From: Actinocrispum wychmicini
GTDB taxonomy: Bacteria; Actinomycetota; Actinomycetes; Mycobacteriales; Pseudonocardiaceae
DNA: 64,000 nucleotides
Direction of reading: 5' to 3'
Assembly: GCF_004345645.1 (NCBI RefSeq)
Contig: NZ_SLWS01000009.1
Span: forward strand, 310,001-374,000
This document shows positions 51,795 to 61,149 of this stretch, one piece after another (position 1 is the stretch's first letter; each line of letters starts with the position of its first letter). Under the pieces are notes generated by a model. It saw nothing but the letters and a program-made list of their open reading frames with translations, searched no databases and was not told where the DNA came from. Made by a program: the position numbers and the translations under genes.

Positions 51795-52812
51795 GGTCCT
51801 CCAGGTCGAAGTGGCGGTGGGTGGGGGCGATTCGTTCGCCGAGGAGCAGCCGACGGGCCACGTTCGCGAGTTGCGCCGCGGCGTACCGGGCTTCGCCGGC
51901 CAGTTGGGGGTAGCCGCCCAGCGAGATGCCGATCTGCCCGACCGAGCGTCGGGCGCGTTCCGACAGGTTGTCCCATCCACCGAGCCACTGCACGAGGTCC
52001 CCCGGGTGCTCGCCGTGAAAGACGTCCAGGTCGGGGTGCGTTCGGTACGGCTCGACGCTGAGGAAGCCGCGCTCGTCGGCCGCGTAGATCACGTCGATCC
52101 CGCGCTTGCGGGCCAGCTGCCGGATGTCGTACTTGACCTGCAGGCCGTCGCACTCCTCCACGAGCAGGTCCAGGCCGTCCAGGAACTCGGCGGCGTTGGT
52201 TGTCGTCACTGCCTCGTCGACGACCGTGAGGCGGAGGAACGGGTTGATGGTCGCGATCCGACGCACCGCGATCCACGCCTTGGGCACGCCGAGATCGGTG
52301 ACGCCGGCGTTGAGGCGGTTGAGGTTCGACAGGTCGAGCAGGTCGAAGTCGGCCAGCTTGAGATGCCCGCACAGGGTCTCCTGAGCCAGCGTGACCGCCG
52401 CCTCGCCGCCGACCGACAGGCCCACCACCCCGACGCACTTGTCCCGCAGCGCACGCTGTTCCCCGTGGGTGATCTTGTCCCGGTTACGGCTGGTGATCAC
52501 GTCGAAGTAGTCGTCCGGCGCCAGCACATGGGCGATCGTGTCCGCCCAGGGGAAGTAGACCCAGACACCGTAGTTCGCGGACCCGACGTCGGCGACGAAC
52601 CGCCGGCGATCCTCGACCTGCTTGTCCGACGGGAACCGCACCCGGGCCAACTCCGCCAGCTGTCGCTCGATCGTGTCCAGCACCGCGATCCCGTGCCGCC
52701 GGCACAACTCCTTCAAGCCCGCCCGTTGCCCGGTTGCCAGGCGGACCAGCACCGGCCGCCAGGTGACCGGCTGGTCAACGGCCGCACGTAAGCCGTCCAG
52801 ATCGACGATCAT
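51778..52812 (-). CDS. ThiF/MoeB/E1-like adenylyltransferase
   Basis: 344 residues from ATG 52812 (GAGGGAG upstream). After an N-terminal ~110-residue extension comes an E1-like Rossmann domain: VGVVGLSVGGEAAV (nucleotide loop), then LADFDLLDLSNLNRLNAG, whose Asp and Arg match the E1 adenylation site, and LVEECDGLQVKYDIRQLA. No CxxC zinc pairs and no ubiquitin-like or sulphur-carrier protein nearby. It could activate a peptide or small protein C-terminus, or act like TcdA on a small molecule. Divergent from a gamma-glutamyltransferase gene. Confidence 0.82.
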   Translation of the reverse strand: MIVDLDGLRAAVDQPVTWRPVLVRLATGQRAGLKELCRRHGIAVLDTIERQLAELARVRFPSDKQVEDRRRFVADVGSANYGVWVYFPWADTIAHVLAPDDYFDVITSRNRDKITHGEQRALRDKCVGVVGLSVGGEAAVTLAQETLCGHLKLADFDLLDLSNLNRLNAGVTDLGVPKAWIAVRRIATINPFLRLTVVDEAVTTTNAAEFLDGLDLLVEECDGLQVKYDIRQLARKRGIDVIYAADERGFLSVEPYRTHPDLDVFHGEHPGDLVQWLGGWDNLSERARRSVGQIGISLGGYPQLAGEARYAAAQLANVARRLLLGERIAPTHRHFDLEDLIPGE

Positions 52813-52833
52813 TGACTCCCTCAATCAAACTAG

Positions 52834-52846
52834 TTGACTGAGTCAA
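52834..52846. promoter_or_regulatory. Perfect palindrome TTGACTGAGTCAA upstream of the ThiF-like gene
   Basis: A 13-bp exact palindrome 22-34 nt upstream of the ThiF-like start, next to a TTGATTGA sequence. It is placed to act as an operator for a dimeric repressor (MarR/GntR type would fit). The rest of 52847-52960 shows only the GAGGAGA ribosome-binding site of the next gene. Confidence 0.45.
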
Positions 52847-52960
52847 AGATACATCGGATGTCAACCGACCCGACGTCCGTACGGTGACAGCGTTGTTGGT
52901 TCGGCAGTTGAATGAGTTCGCCACTGGTATCGACCTCGCACTCCAGATGAGGAGATCGGT

Positions 52961-54874
52961 GTGTCAACGACGTCACCCCCAGAGTTCTCGGACCAAGCCG
53001 GCTCGGCCGGGACAAGGCGGACATTTCTCAAGGGCAGTGTCGCGGCGACAGTCGCCATCACGACGAGCCAAGCAACGGCCACAGCGAAGGAGACAGTCGC
53101 CCAGGGCGCCGTGGGCAAGCCCGGCACGGTGAGCCAGACACCGTTCGGGGCACCCACCGCCGCCACCCCGGTACCCGGCGCGGCCATCACCGCGGTGGGT
53201 GGTGACCGCCCCGCCGGCTGGAGCCAGCAGACCCGCGCGGAAGTCGTGGCCCGCAACGGCGTGGTCGCCACCAGCCAGTCCGTCGCGGCGCAGGCGGGTC
53301 TCCGGATCATGATCGACGGCGGCAACTCGGTGGACGCCGCGGTCGCCACCGCGGCGGTGCTCGGGCTGGTCGAACCGGGCAGCGCGGGCATCGGCGGCGA
53401 CATGTTCGTCCTGCACTACTCGGCCCGGGACCGGAAGGTCTTCGGTCTCAACGGCAGCGGCCCGTCGCCGAGCGCGTGGACCCCGGACTACTTCCGGCAA
53501 CGCGGCTACAACGCCGACACCGGCATGCCCGAACGGGGCATCGACTCGGTCAGCGTGCCCGGCGCGGTGGCGGGTTGGGACGCGTTGCTCAAACGCTTCG
53601 GCAGCCGCGGATTCGACACGGTCCTGGCGCCGGCCGCCAAACTCGCCACGGAGGGATTCGGTGTCACCGAACGCATCCACCGCGACTGGACTCGCGCGGT
53701 CGCGCTGCTCGCGAAGGACCCGGACTCGGCCCGCACCTACCTGGTGGACGGCCACGCCCCGGCGTTGTACTCCATTTTCCGAAACCCCGACCTGGCCAAG
53801 GCGTACCGAACCCTGCAGCAGCACGGACCGGACGCGTTCTATCGAGGCGACATCGCCGACGCCATCCTCGCGAAGAGTCGACGGCTGGGCGGTGCGCTCA
53901 ACCGCGCGGACCTCGCGGACTTCCGTCCCGAGTGGGTCGACTCGATCCACGTCGACTACCACGGCTACGACGTGCACCAGCTGCCGCCCAACACGCAGGG
54001 CTTCGCCACGCTGATCATGCTGAACATCGTCGAGCGGCTCGCCCCGGTCCGCGGCTTCGACCTCGCGGTGATCGGCCCGCGGTCACCGATGTTCTGGCAT
54101 CTGTTGGTGGAAGCCAAGAAACTCGCCTACGACGAGCTACACCGCCACAACGGCGACCCACGCTTCGTGACCGTGCCGCTGGACAAGCTGCTGTCGAAGG
54201 ACTACGCGGCCGAACTGTGCAAGCGGATCGACCCGAACCGGGCCACGCCGCCGAAAGTGCGCGGCGCCGTCAACTCCGGCACGGTCTACCTGACGACCGC
54301 GGACCGGTGGGGCAACATGACCTCGTTCATCTACAGCGTGTTCGAGGGGTTCGGCTCCGGCGTCACCGTGCCCGGCTACGGTTTCCCGTTGCAGAACCGG
54401 GCCGCGCTGTTCAACCTCGACCCCACCTCCCCCAACATCGTCGCCCCACGCAAGCGCCCGTTCCACACCTTGATCCCGGCGTTCGTCACCAAGGACGGCC
54501 GACCGGTCCTGTCGTTCGGCAACATGGGCGGCAGCGAGCAGGCGCAGGCCCAGGCCACCGAACTGGTGAACATGGTCAACCTGGGCATGAACCCGCAGGC
54601 CGCGACCGACGCGGCCCGCTTCTACCACGACCAGTTCGACAACATCCTGCAACTGGAGCCGGCACTGCAGGCGCTGGTCGGCCCGCAACTGGCCGCACTG
54701 GGCCACGACATCCGTCCGGTCGACGGCGCTAACATGGGCGGCTACCAGGCCATCCACTTCACCCCACAGCAACCGGGCCACTGGCCGGCGTCGACCGGCG
54801 ACAACGGACCCGTCAACGGCGTCTACCGAGCCGCCTCCGACCACCGCAAGGACGGCTCGGCAGTCGGCTGGTAG
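52961..54874 (+). CDS. Tat-exported gamma-glutamyltransferase family protein
   Basis: 637 residues from GTG 52961 (GAGGAGA upstream). Tat signal TRRTFLKGSVAATVAITT. GGT features: VVATSQSVAAQAGLRIMIDG and GGNSVDAAVATAAVLGLVEP at the start of the large subunit, PGSAGIGGDMF, then the autocleavage site NSGTVYLTTADRWGNMTS, where Thr441 is the predicted nucleophile, and SFGNMGGSEQAQAQAT in the small subunit. The enzyme would process outside the membrane and cleave gamma-glutamyl compounds such as glutathione analogues or poly-gamma-glutamate. Followed by strong hairpins. Confidence 0.9.
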   Translation: MSTTSPPEFSDQAGSAGTRRTFLKGSVAATVAITTSQATATAKETVAQGAVGKPGTVSQTPFGAPTAATPVPGAAITAVGGDRPAGWSQQTRAEVVARNGVVATSQSVAAQAGLRIMIDGGNSVDAAVATAAVLGLVEPGSAGIGGDMFVLHYSARDRKVFGLNGSGPSPSAWTPDYFRQRGYNADTGMPERGIDSVSVPGAVAGWDALLKRFGSRGFDTVLAPAAKLATEGFGVTERIHRDWTRAVALLAKDPDSARTYLVDGHAPALYSIFRNPDLAKAYRTLQQHGPDAFYRGDIADAILAKSRRLGGALNRADLADFRPEWVDSIHVDYHGYDVHQLPPNTQGFATLIMLNIVERLAPVRGFDLAVIGPRSPMFWHLLVEAKKLAYDELHRHNGDPRFVTVPLDKLLSKDYAAELCKRIDPNRATPPKVRGAVNSGTVYLTTADRWGNMTSFIYSVFEGFGSGVTVPGYGFPLQNRAALFNLDPTSPNIVAPRKRPFHTLIPAFVTKDGRPVLSFGNMGGSEQAQAQATELVNMVNLGMNPQAATDAARFYHDQFDNILQLEPALQALVGPQLAALGHDIRPVDGANMGGYQAIHFTPQQPGHWPASTGDNGPVNGVYRAASDHRKDGSAVGW

Positions 54875-54915
54875 ATCCCGTCCCCGCCCGGCCATCGCGG
54901 ACGGGGACCTCCTGG

Positions 54916-54942
54916 TCCGCCACCGAGCCGCTCGGTGGCGGA
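54916..54942. terminator. 12-bp perfect hairpin after the gamma-glutamyltransferase gene
   Basis: TCCGCCACCGAG and CTCGGTGGCGGA form a perfect stem around a CCG loop. A second hairpin (GTCCCCG/CGGGGAC, about 54880-54907) lies between it and the stop codon. Together they make the strongest terminator seen in the window. Confidence 0.7.
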
Positions 54943-55046
54943 TCTGTACCAACTGGACGGACCACCCGATCACCACCGCCGGGCAGGTGAGGCGCGCGGG
55001 CTGGCAGACTGGCGAGCGCAGTCTGGTGTCCAGATAGGAGCGATTG

Positions 55047-55958
55047 ATGAAGGCAGCTCGTTTCGCCCGGTTCGGGGGTCCGGAGGTCCTGGAGATCGTG
55101 GATCTCCCCGATCCGCGGCCAGGTCCCGGCCAGGTCCGGATCGCGGTGCGCGCGGCCGGCGTCAACCCGAGCGACTGGAAGAAGCGCAAGGGCCTGATGG
55201 ACGCGGAACTCCCGCAGACCATGGGCTACGAAGCGGCGGGCGTCGTCGACGAACTCGGCGAAGGTGTCACGGACGTGGCCGTCGGCGATCGCGTGTTCGG
55301 TTTCTCCACTGACGGCTCGGCACAGGCCGAACTGGCGGTGCTGGGCTACTACGCGCCGATCCCGCCGTCGCTTGACTTCCCCGGCGCCGCCGCGCTGCCA
55401 GCCGCCATCGAGACGGCCACGCGCGCGCTCGACCAGCTCGGCGTGAGGAGCGGCGACACGCTCCTCATCAGCGGCGCCTCCGGGAGTGTCGGCAGCGCCG
55501 CGGTTCAGTTCGCTGTGGTGCGCGGTGCGCGTGTGATCGGCACCGCCAGTCCGGCGAACCACGACTATCTTCGCTCGCTGGGAGCCGAGCCGGTCGCCTA
55601 CGGCGAGGGCCTTGTCGAGCGGGTTCGCGCGATCGCGCCGGACGGTGTCGACACCGCGCTCGACGTGGCCGGGACTGGTGTCCTGCCCGAGCTCATCGAG
55701 CTCGCGGGCGGCCCGGAGCACGTCGTGACGATCGCCGACTTCGGTGGCGCGCGCGAGCACGGGGTGAGGTTCAGCAGCGGGGACGCCGGTCGCGCGGTCC
55801 ACGTGATCGCTGAGATCGGCGAGTTGATCGAGGCCGGCCGCTTCTCGCTCCCGGTCGCGCGGACCTTTCCGCTCGCCGAGATCGCGGAGGCGCACCGGGT
55901 CAGCGAGAACGGTCACTTGCCCGGGAAGCTCGTGCTGGTGGTCGGCGAGACGCGCTAG
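55047..55958 (+). CDS. NADPH:quinone oxidoreductase-like (zinc-free MDR) protein
   Basis: 303 residues from ATG 55047, with AGGAG 6 nt upstream; a TTG one codon earlier is less likely. GroES-like N-domain (RFGGPEVLEIVDLPDPRPGP, AAGVNPSDWKKRKG) and cofactor domain with LLISGASGSVGSAAVQFA, the AxxGxxG-type NADPH loop. No zinc-binding Cys/His cluster, so it belongs to the quinone-oxidoreductase/enoyl-reductase branch of medium-chain dehydrogenases. Overlaps the convergent regulator gene by 4 nt. Confidence 0.88.
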   Translation: MKAARFARFGGPEVLEIVDLPDPRPGPGQVRIAVRAAGVNPSDWKKRKGLMDAELPQTMGYEAAGVVDELGEGVTDVAVGDRVFGFSTDGSAQAELAVLGYYAPIPPSLDFPGAAALPAAIETATRALDQLGVRSGDTLLISGASGSVGSAAVQFAVVRGARVIGTASPANHDYLRSLGAEPVAYGEGLVERVRAIAPDGVDTALDVAGTGVLPELIELAGGPEHVVTIADFGGAREHGVRFSSGDAGRAVHVIAEIGELIEAGRFSLPVARTFPLAEIAEAHRVSENGHLPGKLVLVVGETR

Positions 55959-56644
55959 TCGCCCGCGGAGCGCAGCTCGACGCAGCATTCCCCAGGGCGG
56001 GGCGTCAGGATCGCACGGATGCTGGCGGCGTCCAGGCCGGTGAGCATGCCGGTGAGGAAGGCGTGGTTCATCCCGCACACCAGGTCCGTGGCCCTGGCCG
56101 CCAGCGGGTGGAACGGACAGTTGCGCAGCCGGACACACGTCGGTGACTCACGCGTGGGTTCGAAGCCGTTGCGGACCAGCACGCCTTCGCACAAGGTGAG
56201 TGCTCGTTCCGCGCCGAGGCGGCCTTTGACCTGGTCGCGTTCGGCGGTGCCGAGTTCCTCGCCGTGGGTGGTGGCGGCTCGGATCGCGGCCTGGTGGGCG
56301 TTCTCGTCCTTGCCTTCGGTGAGGACGGCGTCGATCAGGATGTCGGCCAGCATCGCGTGCCGGCGTTCCGGGATGGTGACGTGGAAGTCGGTGTCGGTCG
56401 GCTCGTACAGCTTGGGCTTGCGGCCGACCTTCCGGATGCCGCCGACCTGCCCGTAGTGGGCCCGCAGCAGACCCGCGTCGACGAGTTTGTCCAGGTGGAA
56501 CGCGGCCAGCTTGCGGGAGATCCCGACCGAGGCGGCCGCCTGGTCGCGGGTCACCGGCTGGTGCGCCTGTCGGATGAACAGGTACATCTCCCGCCGCAGC
56601 GCGTCGTCCAGCGCGGCGACGGCGCTGATCGCGGACTCCGTCAC
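55955..56644 (-). CDS. Cys-rich winged-helix regulator, SufR/ArsR-like
   Basis: 229 residues. An N-terminal winged helix (RDQAAASVGISRKLAAFHLDK) is followed by a dimer/effector domain with cysteines at 152, 170, 176, 190, 220 and 221 (CVRLRNCPFHPLA, DLVCGMNHAF, GECCVEL). The NCPFH...C...CC arrangement resembles SufR-type Fe-S cluster sensors. The cluster is inferred, not shown. Divergent from the DUF2231 operon; a perfect inverted repeat lies between them. Confidence 0.8.
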   Translation of the reverse strand: MTESAISAVAALDDALRREMYLFIRQAHQPVTRDQAAASVGISRKLAAFHLDKLVDAGLLRAHYGQVGGIRKVGRKPKLYEPTDTDFHVTIPERRHAMLADILIDAVLTEGKDENAHQAAIRAATTHGEELGTAERDQVKGRLGAERALTLCEGVLVRNGFEPTRESPTCVRLRNCPFHPLAARATDLVCGMNHAFLTGMLTGLDAASIRAILTPRPGECCVELRSAGD

Positions 56645-56727
56645 CTGACGACCATAACGCCTATGAGCGTGTCCGCAACCGCTCGGTACCCCAAACGAGT
56701 AGCCGGGCTTGACCGGATCACGTCATA

Positions 56728-56747
56728 ACACCAAGATTTGTTGGTGT
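56728..56747. promoter_or_regulatory. ACACCAA-N6-TTGGTGT inverted repeat, candidate operator
   Basis: ACACCAA (56728-56734) and TTGGTGT (56741-56747) are perfect inverted arms with a 6-nt spacer. The repeat lies in the 127-bp gap between the Cys-rich regulator and the DUF2231 gene, 25 nt before the latter's start. It is well placed to be the regulator's binding site. Confidence 0.55.
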
Positions 56748-56771
56748 AACTACGGCGGTGGAGGTCCGGCG

Positions 56772-57299
56772 ATGACCAGTGAGCTCGACCAGGCCAAACG
56801 ACCGGTGAGCGCGATGCTGGCCGGCCCGTACGGGCACCCGTTCCACCCGATCCTGGTCACCGTGCCGATCGGGGCGTGGGTGAGCGGCCTGGTGTTCGAC
56901 CTCGCCGCCCAGTGGGTGCCCGACCCCGGGTTCCTGGCCAAGGGCTCGGTGTGGCTGATCGCCATCGGCGTCGCCGGCGCCCTGGCCGCCGCGATGATCG
57001 GCTTCCTGGACCTGTTCGGCATCCCGACCGGCACCCCGGCGTTCCGCACCGGCCTTGTCCACATGGGACTGAACCTGGCCGTCACCGCCGCCTACACCGC
57101 CAACTTCTTCTGGCGCCAGGCGGACTACGGCCACGTCGGGCTCGGTCCGCTGCTGCTGTCGGCGGCGAGCCTGGTCGTCCTGGCCGTCGCCGGCTACCTG
57201 GGCGGCAAGCTCGCGTTCCGATACGGCGTGCGCGTGGTCGACGAAGCCGCCCAGGCCACCGGCTACCAGCGTTTCCCACCACGTCACAAGGAGAACTGA
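56772..57299 (+). CDS. DUF2231 membrane protein
   Basis: 175 residues from ATG 56772 (GGAGGT 8 nt upstream). About four membrane helices with the DUF2231 pattern: an N-terminal HPFHPILVTVPIGAWVSGLV segment, then FLDLFGIPTGTPAF, and HMGLNLAVTAAYTANFFWR containing a conserved His. Family members are often found with Rieske, cytochrome or redox genes and the histidines may bind haem, but function is not established. The following gene starts one base after this stop. Confidence 0.82.
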   Translation: MTSELDQAKRPVSAMLAGPYGHPFHPILVTVPIGAWVSGLVFDLAAQWVPDPGFLAKGSVWLIAIGVAGALAAAMIGFLDLFGIPTGTPAFRTGLVHMGLNLAVTAAYTANFFWRQADYGHVGLGPLLLSAASLVVLAVAGYLGGKLAFRYGVRVVDEAAQATGYQRFPPRHKEN

Positions 57300-57300
57300 C

Positions 57301-57723
57301 ATGGATGTCGCCGCTCTGATCACCTGGCTGGTCACCGCCGTCGGTGGCTTCGTCATGCTCGGCACGTGGATCGCCAAAGGCGGCACGCGCAAGCCGCGGA
57401 CCAGCCACTTCCCACCCGGGCTGATCTTCGGCCACTTCGCGCTGGCCGCCGCCGGCCTGGTGGTCTGGATCATCTACCTGATCACCAAGAACCACAGCCT
57501 GACCTGGATCGCCTTCATCCTGCTCGTCCCGGTCGCGTTGCTGGGCTTCACGATGCTGGCGCGGTGGGTCTCGGTCCGCCGGGCGCACGCGACCGTCGGC
57601 GGACCCGACACCGCAGCCGCCCAACCACCGGCCGAGCGGCATTTCCCGGTCGTGATCGTCGGCGGCCACGGCCTGTTCGCCGTCGTCACGGTCGTGCTGG
57701 TGCTCCTGACCGCCCTTCGGTGA
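57301..57723 (+). CDS. Small membrane protein of unknown function
   Basis: 140 residues with about four hydrophobic helices (ALITWLVTAVGGFVMLGTW, GHFALAAAGLVVWIIYLI, IAFILLVPVALLGFTML, VIVGGHGLFAVVTVVLVLL). His residues lie in helices 2 and 4 (FGHF, GGHG), which would suit haem or proton handling. It forms a two-gene operon with the DUF2231 gene and probably a membrane complex with it. The 3' end overlaps the convergent ABC gene by 38 nt. Confidence 0.72.
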   Translation: MDVAALITWLVTAVGGFVMLGTWIAKGGTRKPRTSHFPPGLIFGHFALAAAGLVVWIIYLITKNHSLTWIAFILLVPVALLGFTMLARWVSVRRAHATVGGPDTAAAQPPAERHFPVVIVGGHGLFAVVTVVLVLLTALR

Positions 57724-59428
57724 CCACGGGTGCAGTCGCGATCTGCCAGAAATCGGCGTAGCGGCCACGGCGGCGCAGCAGGTCGTCGTGGCCGCCTTCC
57801 TCCACGATCCGGCCGCCGTCCAGGAATACGACGCGGTCGGCACGTCGGACGGTCCGCATCCGGTGCGCCACCATCACCACCGTCCGGCCCGCCATCAGGC
57901 GCTCGATGCCCGCGTGCACGGCTGCCTCGTTCACCGGATCGAGCGCGGCGGTCACCTCGTCCAACAGCACGATGGGCGCGTTCTTCAACAGCGCTCGGGC
58001 GATCGAGACCCGCTGGCGTTCCCCACCCGACAGCAGTGCGCCGCCCTCGCCGACGTTCGTCGCCCACCCGCCGGGCAGTCGCTCGACCACCTCGTCCAAC
58101 CGCGCCGCGGACGCCGCCGCCCGCACCTCGGCCTCGTCGGCGTCGGGACGGCCGAGCCGCACGTTCTCCTCGATGGTGCCGTCGAACAGGTAGACGTCCT
58201 GGAACACGATGGCGATCCGCGACATCAACGCCTCGGTGTCAACGTCACGCACATCCACCCCGCCCACCCGGACCGCACCTGCGTCCACGTCGTAGAACCG
58301 CGCGAGCAACTGCAGCAACGTGCTCTTGCCCGCACCCGACGGTCCGACAACGGCAAGCCGCTGTCCCTCTGGGACGGACAGCGACACGTTGTCCACAACC
58401 ACGCGGTCGCCATGCCGGAACGCGACGGACTCGAACTCCAGATCATGCCGTTGCGGCAGGACCGGTTCGCACGGTTCCGGCAGCGGTTCGGTACGCAACA
58501 CCGCGTCGAGCCTCGCCAACTCGCTACGCGCGCCGCGCAGTTTGGCCCCGAATTCCGCCAGCGACAGCAGCGGATCCGCGCAGCGAGCGGCCAGGACCAG
58601 GATTGTAAGGACCTCAGCCGTGCCGACGTTCCCGCCGAGCGCGAGATAAGCGCCCAGCACCAACAAAACAGTGAACACCGCCTGCACCGCGAGGGTCATG
58701 CCCACCACGCCGGGCAGCGCCGACAACGCTTGCCGGCGAGCCGTCCGTTGGACCTCCCGCAGCGAGTCGTCGAGCAACCGGAACCGTTCGACGGTCCGGC
58801 CGCCGGCCCGCAACACCGGCTGGGCTTGAAGATACTCGACGACTCGCCCGGCCGCCTCCTCGTCGCGTTCGTGACGCTCCGCGTCACTGGCGGACATTGC
58901 GCGTCCCGCCCAGACCTGGATCGCCGCCACGATCGGCGCGGCGACCAACGCGGCCAGCCCCAGTTGCCAGTTGAACGCCAGCATCACGCCGACGATCGTC
59001 AACGGTGTCACCGCGGCGGAGATGAGCGGCCCCAACAGATGCGCCGCCACCCCCATCGCCCGGAGCAGGCCGCGACTGGCCAAAATGGACACTTCGCCGA
59101 CCCGGCGGGCGTTGTACCAACCGATCGACAGCCGGGCCAGATGGTCGCCGAGCCGGTGGTACATGCCCCGCAACAACGTCGTCCCAACCCGGAAACCCGA
59201 CAGGCTGCTGATATACCGGAGTACCGCGTAGACAACGACAGCGGCCCCGAACGCGATCAGCCAGGACCAGGCATCCGCGGGCGTGCTCCCGAACAGTGCC
59301 CGGAGCACCGGAACGAGAAGCGCGTAGGACAGGCCCTCGACCACCGCGGTCGTCGTCATCAGGGCCACTGTGCGACGCATCGGCTGGGCGTACTCGCGTC
59401 CCAGCACACGAAGCAGCAGTCGAATCAT
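57686..59428 (-). CDS. ABC exporter-fold half-transporter (IrtB/YbtQ-like), subunit 2
   Basis: 580 residues: membrane domain (~1-310) followed by an ATPase with Walker A GPSGAGKS, signature LSGGERQRV and Walker B IVLLDEVTAALD. Its start overlaps the stop of the upstream half-transporter by 4 nt, so the two form a heterodimer. The pair resembles IrtAB/YbtPQ, siderophore importers with an exporter fold, as well as ordinary drug/lipid exporters. No siderophore-interacting FAD domain is fused (IrtA has one). The preceding esterase gene favours handling of an ester-containing siderophore or peptide (inference). Confidence 0.85.
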   Translation of the reverse strand: MIRLLLRVLGREYAQPMRRTVALMTTTAVVEGLSYALLVPVLRALFGSTPADAWSWLIAFGAAVVVYAVLRYISSLSGFRVGTTLLRGMYHRLGDHLARLSIGWYNARRVGEVSILASRGLLRAMGVAAHLLGPLISAAVTPLTIVGVMLAFNWQLGLAALVAAPIVAAIQVWAGRAMSASDAERHERDEEAAGRVVEYLQAQPVLRAGGRTVERFRLLDDSLREVQRTARRQALSALPGVVGMTLAVQAVFTVLLVLGAYLALGGNVGTAEVLTILVLAARCADPLLSLAEFGAKLRGARSELARLDAVLRTEPLPEPCEPVLPQRHDLEFESVAFRHGDRVVVDNVSLSVPEGQRLAVVGPSGAGKSTLLQLLARFYDVDAGAVRVGGVDVRDVDTEALMSRIAIVFQDVYLFDGTIEENVRLGRPDADEAEVRAAASAARLDEVVERLPGGWATNVGEGGALLSGGERQRVSIARALLKNAPIVLLDEVTAALDPVNEAAVHAGIERLMAGRTVVMVAHRMRTVRRADRVVFLDGGRIVEEGGHDDLLRRRGRYADFWQIATAPVVTEGRSGAPARP

Positions 59429-61140
59429 CGAGGCTCGTCTCCTTGCCTTGTCCTCCAGAACGCGGCGAACTTTCCGTTCTGTGCCAACAGCTCGGCCGGT
59501 TTGCCGCGCTCGACGATCGACCCGTTCTCCAGCACCGCGACGGTGTCCGCGTCGGCGATCGTCTCCAGCCGGTGGGCGATGACCAGGATCGTCCGGTCGC
59601 CTCTCAGCGTCGCCAGGGCGCCGCGCACCGCCTGTTCGGTCTGCGGGTCGGCGAACGCGGTCGCCTCGTCGAGCACCAGAACGGGCGCGTCGGCGAGCAG
59701 TGCGCGGGCGATCGAGATCCGCTGTGCCTCGCCGCCTGACAGTTTGACGTCTTCCCCGATCACGGTCTCGTACCCGAACGGCAACTTCAGGACACGGTCG
59801 TGGATGTTCGCCAGCCGGGCGGCGCGGACCACGTCGTCGAGATCCGCGTACGGCACCGCCAGCGCGATGTTGTCCGCGACCGACGCGCGCAGCAGGCGAA
59901 CGTCCTGGAAGACGAACGACACCATCCGGTAGAGCTCACGGCTGCCGAGGTCGCGCAGGTCGACACCGCCCACGGTGACCGAGCCGTGGGTCGGGTCGAA
60001 GAACCGCGGCAGCAGTTGGACCACAGTGGACTTTCCGCTGCCGGACGGCCCGACGATGGCGGTCACCGTCCCCGGTTCGAGCACCAGGTCGATCCCGCGC
60101 AGCACTTCGTGGTCGGGTTCGTAGGCGAACCGGACGTCCCGCAGTTCCACTCGGTGGCCTCGCGGCGCGACCGGGTGCGTCGGCTCCGGCAGCGACCGCA
60201 CCTGGAGCACGTCCCGGATCCGGCCGAGCGCACGCCCCGCGGCCGTCAGGTCGTCGAAGGCGTGGCCGAGGGCTGCCACCGGCGCCGTCAGGCCCAGTCC
60301 GAGCAGCAGGAACGGCAGCAGGTCGGCCGGGGCCATGCCACCGCCCGTGATCCGCGACGCGCCCCCGATCAGCACGACCAGCAGGACGAACGGCGGCGAC
60401 AGCGCCAGCTGCATCCCGGCCGCGATCACGGACACCCCGCGAACCCACCGGAGGAACATGCTGACGAAGTCGTCCACGGCCGTGCCGAACTTCCGATGGG
60501 CGCGCCGGGATCCGCCGAACGCCTTGACCACCGAGATGCCCTGGACGAACTCGACGACGGAACTCGAGATCCGTCCCATGGCCGCGTCGAACTCGTGCTG
60601 CGCACGTGTCCGGGCCGGCGTCATCATCAACGGGACCAGCGCGACCGCCAGCACCACCGGGATCAACGTGATCAGCGTGAGCCGCCAGTCGACGGTGACC
60701 AGGTAGACCAATGACACCAGCGGCACCACGAACGCGGAAACGAGCTCGCCGGGAGCGTGGGCGATGAACGGGTGCACGGCGCTGACGTCCTCACCCACGA
60801 GTTTAGCCAGCTCACCGGTCCGGCGCCGGGAGAACCACCCGATCGGGACCCGCCCCAGCCGCGCGGCCAACTGCCGACGGAAGGACAGTTGAACGTGGCC
60901 GTCGACGATGTGCCCGAGCCCGGACGACGCGGCGGTGAACAGCAGCCGGACGAACAGGCCGACCGCGCCCACAGTCACGATGGTCCACACGTGGCCGTGA
61001 TCGGGCGACAGCAGCGCACGGCCGAGTTCGACGACTGCGAGCAGCGGTGCCAACCCCACGATGGCACCGATGACCTGCAGGACGACGACGGCCGCGAAAC
61101 TCCATCGATACGGGCGCACCAGCGCTGACACGGTGGTCAT
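59425..61140 (-). CDS. ABC exporter-fold half-transporter (IrtA/YbtP-like), subunit 1
   Basis: 571 residues: six-helix membrane domain (~1-310), ATPase with Walker A GPSGSGKS, signature LSGGEAQRI and Walker [13 protein letters not shown]. In the usual exporter Walker B the aspartate-glutamate pair is intact here and in its partner, so both ATP sites may be active. It starts 9 nt after the esterase stop and overlaps the second subunit. Direction of transport cannot be read from sequence. Confidence 0.85.
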   Translation of the reverse strand: MTTVSALVRPYRWSFAAVVVLQVIGAIVGLAPLLAVVELGRALLSPDHGHVWTIVTVGAVGLFVRLLFTAASSGLGHIVDGHVQLSFRRQLAARLGRVPIGWFSRRRTGELAKLVGEDVSAVHPFIAHAPGELVSAFVVPLVSLVYLVTVDWRLTLITLIPVVLAVALVPLMMTPARTRAQHEFDAAMGRISSSVVEFVQGISVVKAFGGSRRAHRKFGTAVDDFVSMFLRWVRGVSVIAAGMQLALSPPFVLLVVLIGGASRITGGGMAPADLLPFLLLGLGLTAPVAALGHAFDDLTAAGRALGRIRDVLQVRSLPEPTHPVAPRGHRVELRDVRFAYEPDHEVLRGIDLVLEPGTVTAIVGPSGSGKSTVVQLLPRFFDPTHGSVTVGGVDLRDLGSRELYRMVSFVFQDVRLLRASVADNIALAVPYADLDDVVRAARLANIHDRVLKLPFGYETVIGEDVKLSGGEAQRISIARALLADAPVLVLDEATAFADPQTEQAVRGALATLRGDRTILVIAHRLETIADADTVAVLENGSIVERGKPAELLAQNGKFAAFWRTRQGDEPR

Positions 61141-61149
61141 CGCCGCACG

